From Geosiphon pyriformis (Eukaryota; Glomeromycota; Glomeromycetes; Archaeosporales; Geosiphonaceae), in assembly GCA_016748015.1 (NCBI GenBank), contig JAAOMT010000008.1:1-35010 (forward strand): 35,010 nucleotides of DNA, written 5' to 3'. Below, piece after piece: positions 19,301-29,481 of this stretch (position 1 is its first letter; each line of letters begins with the position of its first letter). The notes below the pieces were generated by a model. It was not told the origin of the DNA. It saw only the letters and a list, made by a program, of their open reading frames with translations, and searched no databases. Position numbers and translations under genes: made by a program.

Positions 19301-20470
19301 AACCAACACAATGCTTGATTGGACCACCCAAGAACTCCAGCTTAGTCAAAACAACCAACACACATGCATTTCAACCATGTGTAGTCACTTTAAACCAATC
19401 ACCATGCCATTAGCACCACTTATCAAACTTGAGGAAGAAGAAAAAAAACCAGCATAGAAAGGATACCAAGTTTTATGAGCAGATGCTGATCACAACAAGC
19501 TGTCACCAATACTCTTTTGGAACAAAAATAGCAAAGGAAAACAAAGAGAAGAGTTTATCTGGGACACAGACGACCTGACTTGGTTTGACAACAAAAACAA
19601 CAACAAAAACAACAAGAGAAAAGGAAAACCACAAGAAGAACCTACTTGGAAAATAAACAATTAGACGTGGACCGACATCAAACAAAAAGAAACTTCAAGT
19701 TGGGAATAGAAAGAAGATAAAAGAAAAGAGAAAAAAAAGAAGGAAGAAATTACACAGGCCACCAGACTCTATAGTTCATATGCTTATTTAACATTACAAC
19801 CATCAAACTACTGTCACCCAAAATTGGTGTGCGTTGATTGCAGCAAGAAATTGTTGACAATGAGCGCATGTTGTGATAACAATAAGGAATACCACACAGC
19901 GACAAAACTATACTGCTGCCCATGCATACTCAAACACTTTGGACGACCAAAATGACAGAGAAAATAGGATAACACCCCATGTTTAGTTTGTGGAGAGACA
20001 CTCTTGGACAAAGAAATGTGAAATGATATTCCAAATTGAGAAGAAACATGTGATGAAACATGCCAGTACACAATCCTAATAAATGATTGGGTACAAAAAA
20101 GAACCTCAATTGATGATGTATGGAAACAAGTCTTAAGACGTCTAGAAGGCTACCCACATGATGAACATGAGATCTGGAGAATGATGTATGCAATGGCAGA
20201 AGGAGCTACAGCTAGTGAGTTGTGGGAAATCAAAACCAATTTGTTATCTCTCCCAGAGCCAGAATATGTTGCAATGTTCAACGTTTTTGGCAACATTGAG
20301 GATGATTCCGAGGAATTCCACGAACATTACCAATGACTAGCACCCACAAGAAAAAAACAAGAAGAGCGGTTAGCACAGCTAAATACTCGATTATGTGACC
20401 ACTGTTTGATTCCATGTGATTATTAATATTGTAATAAGTGTGACCTCATTTACAATCCACCACCATGCAT
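19287..20470 (+). pseudogene. E4 protease end, basic linker and Cys-rich region
   Basis: E4 enters at the last residues of the protease (LSKTNTMLDWTTQELQ). A Lys/Asn-rich linker (about 19460-19790) follows, then Cys cluster 1 (about 19811-20070: CVDCSKKLL, YCCPC, PCLVCGETLLD, CDETCQYTILINDWV). A middle segment, 20101-20390, is quite well preserved (VWKQVLRRLEGYPHDEHEIW, FHEHYQ, LAPTRKKQEERLAQLN). Cluster 2 (20394-20441) reads CDHCLIPCDY, a stop where E6 has Gln, and YCNKC. The order matches E3 and E6. Function is unknown; repeated Cys pairs suggest zinc binding. Confidence 0.65.
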
Positions 20471-21512
20471 GATCTATATGATCCCCGAAGAGAAAAAACC
20501 AATCAGCAGCTGTGCATCAGAATCAGAATCTCCATTCAATTCTGATTCAAACTCTGATGATGATGATGACAACAAAAACACTGGTTCCAGCTCTGTTCAA
20601 AATGGCAATGAAAACAACTCCAATTCAAATCCCAATTTAAACTATGAACAATATATTGTGCTCCCTGACCTCACCAAGGAGCAGGAACTAAAATGGTTCA
20701 GCAATAATAATGAGGGTATCATGCCTGAATGTGTGCATGATACTGATACCAGGTTTGATCTGAGATATTCAGAAAAAGAGATCATCAAATTAGAACCACA
20801 TTCGTGTACCTGCATTGATTTAAAAGTAGCACTGGAAATTCCAGTGACAACAATGGTCTAACTAGCATTTAGGAGTAGTTTAGCAAAAAGAGGAATTAAT
20901 ATAAAAGGAGGAATAATTGACACAGGATATGTAGGAAATATCATTGCTATGCTACAAAATGACTTTGAAAAGGCCTATATTATAAAGCCAAACAAAAAGA
21001 TAGCACAGGCAATATTCCTGCTTCTGGTAAAAATAGCTCAGTTAATATTAGTGGGAAACAGAAAGAAATTAGGGATAACAGCAAGAGAGATACAGGGATT
21101 TGAATCTACAGATAGAATAGATGTACCAGTTAATATGACAGAAAAAGGAACTGTTGGCCAAGGAGAATTTATCTCAACCAGTCAAGCAATTTCTATTCCT
21201 CCATATGACTAGTACATGATAACAATAGAGAGAGAAGTGAAAGACCAAGCACAGATTTTCGAAGTAGAAGCAAGTTTTTGTGAATCAGGAGAAATCAGGC
21301 TCATCAATCTACACATACCAGCCAAGAACTATAGCTGCATCAAAATTCCCATCTACAACAACACTGGAAATGTTGTCAATATACCGAAAAGAACTACCAT
21401 TGAATATTTGATCATAGAAATAGAGGATCAACCACCAAGCACCATTCTGGACTTTCCACAGCTTTGTAAATATGTCGATATCATATTACAAACAATATAC
21501 AGATGAAGTGAA
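20469..21512 (+). pseudogene. E4 acidic linker and dUTPase-like domain
   Basis: After a Ser/Asp/Asn-rich linker (about 20517-20650) the dUTPase motifs appear in order: DTDTRFDLRY (motif 1), FRSSLAKRG (motif 2), GGIIDTGYVGNIIAML (motif 3 with the catalytic Asp kept), NKKIAQAIFL (motif 4) and AREIQGFESTDR (motif 5, close to the family glycine-rich GFGSTG). Stops at 20859-20861 (TAA where E6 has CAA), 21210-21212 (TAG versus CAG) and 21504-21506 (TGA versus TGG) split it. A beta-rich connector with IPKRTTIEYL follows and leads into RT. This copy gives the clearest dUTPase signature in the window. Confidence 0.8.
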
Positions 21513-21518
21513 TGTTAT

Positions 21519-22946
21519 TTGCTCCAACCAGAGCAATTGGAACAAATGAACATGGGAAACTTAGATTCACTTCAACATATGCAGCTTAAGATATTGCTCA
21601 ACAATTTTAATGATATCTTTGCCAGCAAAAATGAGTTTGGCCAAACTGATATCATTCAGTATCAGATCAAGACTGGAGATGCAATGCCAATTAAACAAAG
21701 AGCATACAGAATGCCACCAGCCAGCCATGAGATTATTCATCAAGAGATAAACCGAATGCTTGACAATGGAGTAATTCAACTATTAATGAGTCCATGGTCA
21801 TTACCAGTGGTACTTGTCCATAAAAAGAATGAAAAGATCTGATTTTGTGTGGACTACAGAAAACTCAATAGTGTAACTCGTGAAGACAGCTACTCAACTC
21901 CACGGATACAGAAATTATTCAATGCTTTTGGCAGGAACAAATGGTTCTTAACATTAGACTTAGACAGTAGTTACTAACAAGTAATCATGAATTCAGCTGA
22001 CAAAGAGAAGACAGCATTCACCACTAGAGAAGAGAATTTCGAATTTGAAGTGATGTCCTTTGGCTTAACCAATGCTCCAGCCACTTTCCAACAGCTAATG
22101 GAAATCATTTATACTGGCTTATTATGGAAATCAGTAGTTATATACTTGGATAACACCAATGTAATCTCAAAAACATTTGATGATCATCTTCATCATCTTC
22201 AACAAGTGTTCAAAAGACTAAGAAGAGCAGAACTAAAGTTAAATACAACAAAGTACTTCTTCAGCAAGACAGAACTAAAATTCTTGAGACACATAGTTAG
22301 CAAAGACAGTATCAAAATGGATCCAGAGAAAATAAAGATAGTAAAGAACTTTCCAGTGCTAACCAATATGACAGAACTAAAATCATTCTTGAGATTTGCC
22401 AGCTACTATTGATGTTTTATCAAGAACTTTTCTAAGATAGCACAGCCATTCAACCAACTGTAAACCAAGAATACAAAATATGAATGAACAGAAAGTCAAC
22501 AAGAAGCTTTTAATATTTTGAAAAGAAAGCTCATTCAAGCTCCAGTACTGATCTATCCAGATCACAGCAAACCATTCATTATCACTACCAATGCATCCAG
22601 CCAAGCTTTGAGAGCAGTACTATCTCAAAGAGGACTGGACAGCAGAAAACATCCAATAGCATATGCCAGCCAAGGTCTAACACCAGCTGAAAAGAACTAT
22701 GGAACACCAAAACAAGAATACTTAGCAATCTATTGGGCAGTCATGAAGTGGAATGAATACTTGAGCCAAAAGTTTGATATATACACGGATCATAAAAGAT
22801 TAATATCACTTCAAAAGCAAAAATGTTATGACGGCCACCAATCCAGATGGAAAATAGCACTCTCACAATATATTTATACTATACACTATAAGAAAGGAAA
22901 AGACAATGGAAATGCTGATGGTTTGTTGCGAATGAAACAAATCTAA
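21519..22946 (+). pseudogene. E4 reverse transcriptase and RNase H
   Basis: RT motifs: PWSLPVVLVHKK, WFLTLDLDSSY with the catalytic Asp, FGLTNAPATFQQ and YLDN (22143-22154) in place of YLDD, then TNVISKTFDDH. The thumb ends with LKSFLRFASYY followed by TGA where E3 has an Arg codon. RNase H contains FIITTNASSQAL, where the first catalytic Asp has become Asn (E6 keeps TTDASG), HPIAYASQ, EYLAIYWAVMKW and DIYTDHKRL, and ends KGKDNGNADGLLRMKQI with TAA at 22944-22946. That stop is shared with E2 and E6. Stops within RT are all explicable by transitions, except that Trp in SSYW is now TAA, needing two. Confidence 0.85.
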
Positions 22947-23009
22947 GAACATTTCAACCCCAAAAATATAACAAAACCAAAACAATACCAACAAAAAATA
23001 TAACAAAAG

Positions 23010-24393
23010 ATGAACATACAAAAATATCAACAACTTCAACATTATATAAACACTCAACAGTTCAAGAAAAATCTATCTCAAATGGAACAAAAGAATATCA
23101 AACAACAATCAAAATATTTTATCACTTACCAAAATATACTTTATCGGAAAAATAGAAGAAATTTAGACCAACCAACCAGAGTAATTACAGAGCCAGAAAA
23201 AGAGACAATATTATTCAACATGTACTCAAATCCAACAGCAGAACACTTTTACAAAGAAGCAACCATGGAAAGAACCAGAAAAAAATACTATTGGCCATCA
23301 ATATATCTAGATATCATCCAATATGTTCAAAATTGTGATGCTTGTTAGTAAAAAAGAGATACAAAACCCAGTGAATCATTAAGATCAATCAAAGTGTGAC
23401 AACTATTTGACTGTATTGGAATTGATTTAGTTGGATCATTAACAATTACCAACAGAAGAAACAGATACATAGCAGTAGCCATGGACTATCTCACTAAATA
23501 GCTAGAGGCAAAAGCAATTTAAAGAGCGGATGCAAAATTTGTTGCCGAATTTGTTCATCATGATTTGATTTGTCGACATAGATGTCCAAAAAAATTATTA
23601 TCAGACCAAGGAACTCATTTTGTGAACAGAACATTAACAGAATTGAGCCAAAGATTCGGAATTAAGAGACCATTATTATCATCATACCATCCACAAACCA
23701 ATAAATTAGTTGAAAGATTCAACAGAATATTGTGTGAAACAATAGCTAAGCTCAGCCAAGAAAACCAGAATGATTGGGATTTGTTGATACCATCAGTACT
23801 ATTTGCTTATTGGACAATGAAGCAAAGATACTACACAAGCAACACCATTTGAATTAGTATATGATAGAACAACAACACTACTAGTGGAAATAGAAGTCAG
23901 CACATACCCAACCAAACCAATAACAGAAGAGAATTTCAAAAACACATTGTTGAGAAAAACATATGACTTAATGGAAACATTAGAAAACAAATGATGAAGA
24001 GCAGCTGATAACATACAAAGATCACAAGAGAAACAAAAAGAAAGACATGATAACCAACTACCAAATAAACCAGTTGAATTCAAGATTGGGGACAAAGTAC
24101 TACTGCATCATACCAAAGTGGAAAAACAATGGAGTAAAAAATTTGACCCCAAATGGAATGAACTATTTCACATAGAAGAAATTCTAGGAAATGGAGCTTA
24201 CAAATTAAAATTGAATAACAAAATCTTGACCAAAGCAGCACATGAAGATCGACTGAAACCATACTACCACATAGCATTATCATCCACCAGTAATATTCCA
24301 CAATTGGGAGTACAGAGAATACTAATCCAACCAGATGAGATTCCATAAGATCTGAAACTAATCATCATCATTGATAACAACATGTTCAATTGA
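23010..24393 (+). pseudogene. E4 integrase ORF
   Basis: The ATG at 23010 (MNIQKYQQLQHYINTQQF) follows two stops in the RNase H frame. Visible parts: a zinc region (AEHFYKEATMERTRKKYYWP then NCDAC), core with CIGIDLVG, LLSDQGTHFVN and KLVERFN, so all three acidic residues are kept, and a C-terminal domain with IGDKVLLHHTKVEKQW, FDPKWNELFHIEEILGNGAYKL. A one-base insertion near 23833 shifts the frame into the C-terminal part. The frame ends DLKLIIIIDNNMFN with TGA 24391-24393, matching E2. The TAA at 24346-24348 is a Trp or Arg codon in sister copies. Other stops occur where E6 has Gln or Trp; one (23397-23399, GGA to TGA) is a transversion. Confidence 0.85.
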
Positions 24394-24426
24394 TTGACAG
24401 AAAGAATATAAAAAGACATAGTCGAC

Positions 24427-25076
24427 ATGACGGAAAAATGCAGAAAAATGGAAATTACTGACAACATCTATTCATTAGCACAACAAATCTTTCAATTAAT
24501 CCAACACCAGGAGATGGAAATTACAATTAATCAACAAACCATTCAATACAAAAGTACTGCAAGAATACCACAACACAAAGTACAGAAAAAACTCAAAAAT
24601 GTTGTTGACAAGATCATGACCAAGGTAAAAGTGGCCATGAAAAAACAACAAATAGTCGGATTATATCAAGAACTTATCAAAGAAACTTGGACTTGGTGGA
24701 TGCAACAATTTCCGAAAAACTATTGTCATTTTCACTTGAAACAACATGTAAATATCCAGAATTTGTATACCAACAAAACAAAACAGTTATTTGACACAAC
24801 AATACTGAGACAACTGGAACAATTTGTGGAAAAAACAATCTGACCACACAAGCTTAAGCTATTTATTGACTATACATAGGATTTCAAGACCAACCAGAAA
24901 TTTTACTTAACACAGCAATGGATACAATTATGAGTAATCAATTGGAAAAAATGACTAATGCCCAATTTGAAGAACTACAAATTCAAATAACACAAGTAAT
25001 ACTTGAAAAAGAAGTTCAAGAAATAATTCAAGAAAAGGAATTAAAGGAATTAGATTTCGACAGAGCTTAATATTAA
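24427..25076 (+). pseudogene. E4 ORF3, unknown accessory protein
   Basis: Between integrase and 3' LTR there is a separate ORF. The 138-codon clean frame from 24427 reads MEITDNIYSLAQQIFQLIQ, then IPQHKVQKKLKNVVDKI, then LYQELIKETWTWWMQQFPKN and ILRQLEQFVEKTI. After a TGA and a one-base shift it continues with LNTAMDTIMSNQLEKMTNAQ, FEELQIQITQVILEKEVQEI and FDRA. The Gln codon before the final Tyr is TAA here and CAA in E6, and the true stop is probably TAA 25074-25076, which touches the polypurine tract. It is Gln/Lys-rich, with probable helices and no membrane segment. It aligns over its length with ORF3 of E1, E2, E5 and E6 at low identity except for the C-terminal block. Function is unknown. 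Confidence 0.7.
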
Positions 25077-25086
25077 AAGGAGAGAA
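25075..25086 (+). other. E4 polypurine tract
   Basis: AAAAGGAGAGAA lies directly before the LTR start TAATATTAC, the plus-strand primer position of LTR retrotransposons. The ORF3 stop overlaps its first base. Confidence 0.7.
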
Positions 25087-25161
25087 TAATATTACTCATA
25101 GAATATAAAAAGTATAGTATTATTAATCAGTAGATATTAGCCAATCAGAAGTAGATGTAGT

Positions 25162-25290
25162 AAATAAGAAATTGCAAGATTTCTCTCAGAGGAATTGCAG
25201 GATTCCAGGAATTTCAGAATTCTCTGGCGAGAAATTGCAGGATTCTTTTCATCAGGAATCGCAGAATTCTAGGAATTCCAGAATTCCTGT
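25162..25290 (+). repeat. Short repeat cluster in the E4/E5 LTR
   Basis: Variants of GAAATTGCAGGATTC recur about four times (AGAAATTGCAAGATTTC, AGGAATTGCAGGATTCC, AGAAATTGCAGGATTC, AGGAATCGCAGAATTC) and end in a near-palindrome of GGAATTCC and GAATTCC. It occupies the U3 position that holds different arrays in sister LTRs. Confidence 0.65.
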
Positions 25291-25326
25291 TACAATAAAT
25301 TGAAAAATTGAGAAATCTCAAATATG

Positions 25327-25334
25327 TATATATA
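25327..25334 (+). promoter_or_regulatory. TATA region of the E4/E5 LTR
   Basis: TATATATA followed by GCAGTAGTATTAGAAGCAG is the best conserved segment among the LTRs of this family (also at 34577 and, minus strand, 9339), supporting a core promoter with rightward transcription. Confidence 0.55.
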
Positions 25335-25439
25335 GCAGTAGTATTAGAAGCAGAAAAGACAAAATCAATACCAAGAATCCTTAGCTTAGTTACTACAATC
25401 CTCAAATAAATAATTATTCACTATATCAAATTCATTCTT

Positions 25440-25466
25440 TACTATCAACATGAAGTGTTGATAGTA
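25440..25466 (+). other. Perfect 11-bp hairpin in the LTR
   Basis: TACTATCAACA and TGTTGATAGTA are exact inverse complements separated by the loop TGAAG. It lies about 105 bp after the TATA region, so it would be in the transcript. The LTR at 8865 keeps the loop core TTGAAGTG but has lost the pairing. The T-rich stretch that follows contains no good intrinsic-terminator context. Confidence 0.6.
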
Positions 25467-25611
25467 ACTGCTACTTAACCACACTGAAACAATAGCTCTT
25501 GATCACAGCTATTGATGGGATACTAACTTACAAATTGCCTTGGCTTATTTCTTATTTTCTCTTTTATTTTTTTTTTATTTTTTTTGTTGTCTACTAACTT
25601 GATTAAAAGAT

Positions 25612-25735
25612 TTACTCTTGGAGGACTTATGAAGAAATAAAACTTATTTAAACAATACTTACTCTTGGAGTACTTACAGAGGAATAAACTTGCTTAAATA
25701 ATACTTACTCTTGGAAGACTTACAGAGGAACTGAT
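25612..25735 (+). repeat. Three direct repeats of 46-47 bp near the LTR end
   Basis: Units start at 25612, 25659 and 25705 with TTACTCTTGGAG/A, followed by GACTTA or TACTTA, GAGGAATAAA-type sequence and CTT(A/G)(T/C)TTAAA. They precede the LTR end and are not obvious in the decayed sister LTRs. Confidence 0.7.
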
Positions 25736-25749
25736 GTCAGAAAACAGCA

Positions 25750-26047
25750 CTGGTATATACTTACAAAGGATATTGTACCAAGAGAATCAACACCCATCAA
25801 GCTGAGAAAGCAATCAATGAAACTACAGTTCCAGAAAACTATTGATAAAACTGTTATGATTGAATCTCTGTCCATTATACAAAGAACTCAATTGGAAAAC
25901 CTTCAAATAAAATATCTTCAGATTATCATCATTACCAATAGCTTTGAGCACCAAGTTATAGATTTGTTATTTAATCCAACACCAGAAATAATCACCTGTA
26001 ACACCATAACAACAACTTACTACTACTAACAAAACAACAAAACAACA
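25750..26047 (+). other. E5 leader with short open frame
   Basis: The segment between LTR and integrase contains a 70-codon open frame (25817-26029, with MIESLSIIQRTQLENLQIKY). It is conserved with the E1 leader on the other strand, where the reading frame is broken by stops and indels, so conservation may be of RNA or DNA rather than protein. No Gag, protease or RT sequence is present. Confidence 0.5.
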
Positions 26048-27433
26048 ATGAATTCTAAAAATTACAAAAATATTAAAAACTATTTGAAGACTCTTACCAT
26101 GCCAGAAAATTGGTCTCCAAGTGAAAAACATTGATTACAACACCAATCCAAACAATATTTCATACATCACAACAAAATTTATTACAAAAATCGCAGAAAT
26201 CCAAACCAATTACTCAGATTAGTACAAAAGAATAAAAAAGAAACAATCTTATACAACATGTACACAGATCTTTCTTCAGTACACTTAGGAAGAGATGGAA
26301 CAATACAAAGAACTCTTGAACATTATTTTTGGCCTCAAATGCAAAAAGACATTTGACAATATGTAGAATTTTGTAATAATTGTCAAAGAAGAGAAAGAAC
26401 TTGCTCCACAGAACCTTTAAATCTAATCAAAGTTGAACAACCTTTTGACAGAGTTGGAATTGATTTAATTGGACCATTACCTATCACAACTCAAGAAAAT
26501 TGTTATATTGCAGTTACAGTAAATTATCTTACCAAATGGCCTAAAGCTAGAGCCATCCAAAAAGCAGATGCAAAATCAGTAGCAAATTTCATCTATGAAA
26601 ACATTATTTGTAGACATGGATGCCTAATTGAACTTTTATTTGATCAAGGAACACATTTTGTGAACAATTTGATACAAAAAATTTGTGAATAATTTAATGT
26701 CAAAAGACCTTTATCATCACCTTATCACTTTCAAACAAATGGACTTATAGAACATTTCAACAGAACATTGTATAAATCTCTAGCCAAAGTCTTAACAGAC
26801 TTTGAGCAAGAATGGGATATTTTTATTCCATCAGTATTACTAGCATACAGAACACTAAAACAAGATACTACAAAACACACACTATTTGATTTAACTTATA
26901 GAAGGACAGCAACATTACCAATTAATTTCACAGTAAAAACATACTCTGTGCAACCAATTAATAAAAAGAATTTTCAAGAAACACTCCAAAGAAGAGCCTA
27001 CACTCTTTTTAGTACACTGGAAGAAAAAAGAAGAATAGCAGCAACTCATATTAAACATTTCTAAGCTCAACAAAAAGAAAGACATGACAACAAATTACCA
27101 CTCATAACCAACGAATTTAAAGTTGGAAATAAAGTTTTTTTATACAAAACTAAGAGTGAAAAACAATGGAGTGGAAAATTTGAAAACAAATAAGATGGAC
27201 TATTTTATATTTATGAAATTTTAGGCAATGGATCATATAAGTTAAGACTTGATAACAAAGTATTAGCAAAAGTTGCACATAGAAATAGATTGAAACACTA
27301 TCATTCTAGAAACAATCCTGAATCATTAATTCCACAAATTGGTACACATTCTCCTTTAATTAATTCTGAAGATATTCCCTGAAATTTAGAACCAATAATT
27401 ATAATAGAACAACAGCCAAACTTGAACACTTAA
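26048..27433 (+). pseudogene. E5 integrase ORF
   Basis: One frame runs from ATG 26048 (MNSKNYKNIKNYLKTL) to TAA 27431-27433 with several internal stops. It holds a full zinc region (VHLGRDGTIQRTLEHYFWP then FCNNC), the core GIDLIGPLP, FDQGTHFVNN and NGLIEHFN with all three acidic residues, and a C-terminal domain (KVGNKVFLYKTKSEKQW then YEILGNGSYKLR). The 98-codon clean stretch at 26768-27064 covers the end of the core. TGA 27380-27382 corresponds to CGA in E1. It is a separate lineage from E4 and E6 integrases, with RPLSSPYHFQTNG where they have RPLL. It follows an LTR leader directly, as in E1. Confidence 0.85.
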
Positions 27434-27594
27434 TTCAACATAATTTTTTTTTAAATAACTTACAAAACATAAATCAAAAATAGTAAATAAATTACAAAGA
27501 AACATTTAAACCCAAAAAAAAATAAAAACTCTATACCCAAAAAATAATTTTCTTTATTCTTTTCAAACTTTGTTATTAATTAGTTTTTTTTATC

Positions 27595-28140
27595 ATGATT
27601 ATTCTTTGAAATATTCAACAAATATTCCAAAAATTAATGTTAGCTTTGAAAACACTTCCTGACTTATCCATAATGATTAATGGAAGTCATATTAATTACA
27701 TTTAGAAAGAAATCACAACCCCAATAGTAAATAATTTTCAGAACTATCACCTTTATAGAAGAAAAACAAGAGGTCACTTTGGAAATAGGTTACCAGAACT
27801 TTTGAAGCAAGCACTAAAAGAAAACTTTTTAATTGCTCCTATTGACATTCCACCAAATACCACAATGCAACAAAAACTTTTACTATTTTTCAATGAACAG
27901 AACAATGAACATACTCTTATATATAGATATTTTCATATTGAAAAAACACTTTATGAATGAAAACTGGAACTGGAAGCAACCAATATTACTCCTGAGGCTA
28001 TACAGAAACAAATTTACAATGAATTTAAGACAGCAGCTGGACCAACAAACATTTGCTACAAACTTAGAGCAGCTTTTAGACTCTATAATTTATTTAATAC
28101 TTGTGAAAACGTCTTACAAAATCCAATACTTCATCCAATA
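27595..28140 (+). pseudogene. E5 ORF3, unknown accessory protein, 3' truncated
   Basis: Read in the frame of ATG 27595, about 180 codons are open apart from three stops (TGA, TAG, TGA), at least two of which would be Trp codons by a single transition. Blocks: NIQQIFQKLMLALKTLPDL and SIMINGSHINYI at the N-terminus (compare IYSLAQQIF and MEITINQQTIQY of E4), GHFGNRLPELLKQALKENF, IDIPPNTTMQQKLLLFFNEQ, then ITPEAIQKQIYNEFKTAAG, KLRAAFRLYNLF and CENVLQNPI, aligning with FNKEAIQQVEEFIE, ACQLYTAFQYC and PNVLLDG of E6. The end is lost at the K4 junction. It is the most readable ORF3 copy after E6. Confidence 0.65.
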
Positions 28141-28977
28141 AATAATCTGATTTGTACTCTAGAAATTAAGATGATCAAATTACACAATACTCTGAATCAT
28201 TTAACATAGTCAAAATTTGCTAAAATTTATGAAAATTTGCCGAAATAATTAATAGTTCAGTGAAATAACTTGTAAATTTACCAAAATATATCTTTAGTTC
28301 ATCCAAATTGAAGAAAAGAGAAAAGTGCAAGTTCAAAGAATAATTTTACAACAAGTTGTATAAAAGAAAAGCTTCTCTCTTCAAAAAAATATATCTTCTT
28401 CTAGTATCTTATCATAGTATATTACTTTAGATATCTTAATTGAAACAAATCACCTTTTATAAAATCAAATAAAAATTAAATATTCGGAAACCAAATTCTT
28501 AAATTATTACACTTGAAATTCTCTTAACACAACTAACGTTTTAAAATTGATTAGCTACTAATTTCAATAAACTGTTAGTGACTCCAGGCCTGGATAGAAA
28601 ACGTTTTTCTTGATAAATTCTATTTCTTTTACATTTTCTTTATTTTTATTTTTTTTTCTTATCATAATTATTAGGATAGTCTACAGACAAGATTCCTATA
28701 GAAGAGTTGACTTTTACAGTAAAGTAACTACACATTTTTAGTAAGCTTCCAGATGAGCAATTCCTGGGAAAGAATTGACATTTACTACAATATAACTACA
28801 TAAAGTAACTGGCGAGGAATTGGCCATTCCACATATAAGTCTAGCAGTTCAAATTATAAGAGATAATTTGAAGATAAATTCAGTTATTGGAGGTCCAACT
28901 ACTTCCTGAAAATGTGAATTCACAGCAAATCAACATTAACAACATTTAAGAAAAGAGACCAAAAACCTCTGGTAACA
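28141..28977 (+). mobile_element. K4: 5'-truncated 1-kb LTR-like repeat
   Basis: The copy lacks about 165 bp at its left end and joins E5 ORF3 directly. It keeps a decayed 20-bp array (about 28205-28315), the TATA box at 28359-28366, decayed hairpins and the intact right end CTCTGGTAACA. Immediately after lies the interior of the E6 Cys-rich region, so K4 interrupts E6. The 4 bp after its end are ATGC, the same as the outward flank of K5. Confidence 0.75.
28359..28366 (+). promoter_or_regulatory. TATA box of K4
   Basis: TATAAAAG in the conserved context AACAAGTTG. It points toward E6, so K4 could in principle drive read-through transcription of E6. Confidence 0.5.
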
Positions 28978-29481
28978 ATGCAAATCCATTACTATTGCAA
29001 ACTATGCCACTGTAATCACTATAGCTACCCAAAATACCAAGACAAGTGGGACAACAAACCATGTCTCACTTGTGGCAAACAACTACTTGACAAAGAAATG
29101 TGGAACAACATTCCTGGTCAAGAAGGAATCTGCGACACATTGTGTCAATACACAATTCTTATTAACAACTGGGTAAGTTGAAGAACCCCAATAATAGCAG
29201 CCTAACATTGAGCAATCTCTCACCTGAATGGTTATCCATATGATGAAGGCGAGATTTGGAGAATGGCCAATGCTAAGATAGAAGACGCTTTGCCTAGTGA
29301 GATCTTAGAAATAAAGAACAATTCTCCTGAACCAGTTAAAGTTGTTCTTATTCTCAATGTTTTTTTAGATATTGAAACAGACCCAGAGGAATTTTATAAA
29401 CACTACCAAAATTTAGCACCCACTCAAAAGAAACAAGAACAGTGCTTAAAAGAAATAAACACCTAATTATGTGACCACTGT
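28978..29481 (+). pseudogene. E6 Cys-rich region, 5' truncated
   Basis: E6 begins inside Cys cluster 1: MQIHYYCKLCHCNHYSYPKY, then DNKPCLTCGKQLLDKEMW and CDTLCQYTILINNWV. The ATG abutting K4 is an internal codon by comparison with E3 and E4. After stops the middle segment resumes (LNGYPYDEGEIWRM, LDIETDPEEFYKHYQNLAPT, KEINT) and cluster 2 follows across 29470-29520 (CDHCLIPYDFQYCNKC). The arrangement agrees with E4, which supports a conserved domain. Confidence 0.65.

Larger units (their letters stand above)
25087..25749 (+). repeat. LTR shared by E4 (3') and E5 (5')
   Basis: It starts TAATATTACTCATAG after the polypurine tract and ends about CAGAAAACAGCA, just before CTGGTATATAC, a possible remnant of a TGG-type primer-binding site. 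In order it holds a GAAATTGCAGGATTC-type repeat cluster, TATATATA at 25327, GCAGTAGTATTAGAAGCAG, an 11-bp hairpin, a T-rich block and three 46-47-bp direct repeats. Alignment with the LTR at 8865 runs through the hairpin, so this is one LTR and not two abutting ones. E5 follows immediately. Confidence 0.65.

Noticed and set aside
25440-25466. Interpretation as two abutting LTRs (ends CAACA and TGTTG) with a 5-bp target duplication
   Set aside because: The LTR at 8865 aligns on both sides of this point and keeps the loop core, so the sequence is continuous within one LTR.
28978-28980. ATG directly after K4 as a true start for E6
   Set aside because: Comparison with E3 and E4 shows this Met is inside the Cys-rich domain. 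The ATG comes from the K4 flank coinciding with the codon.
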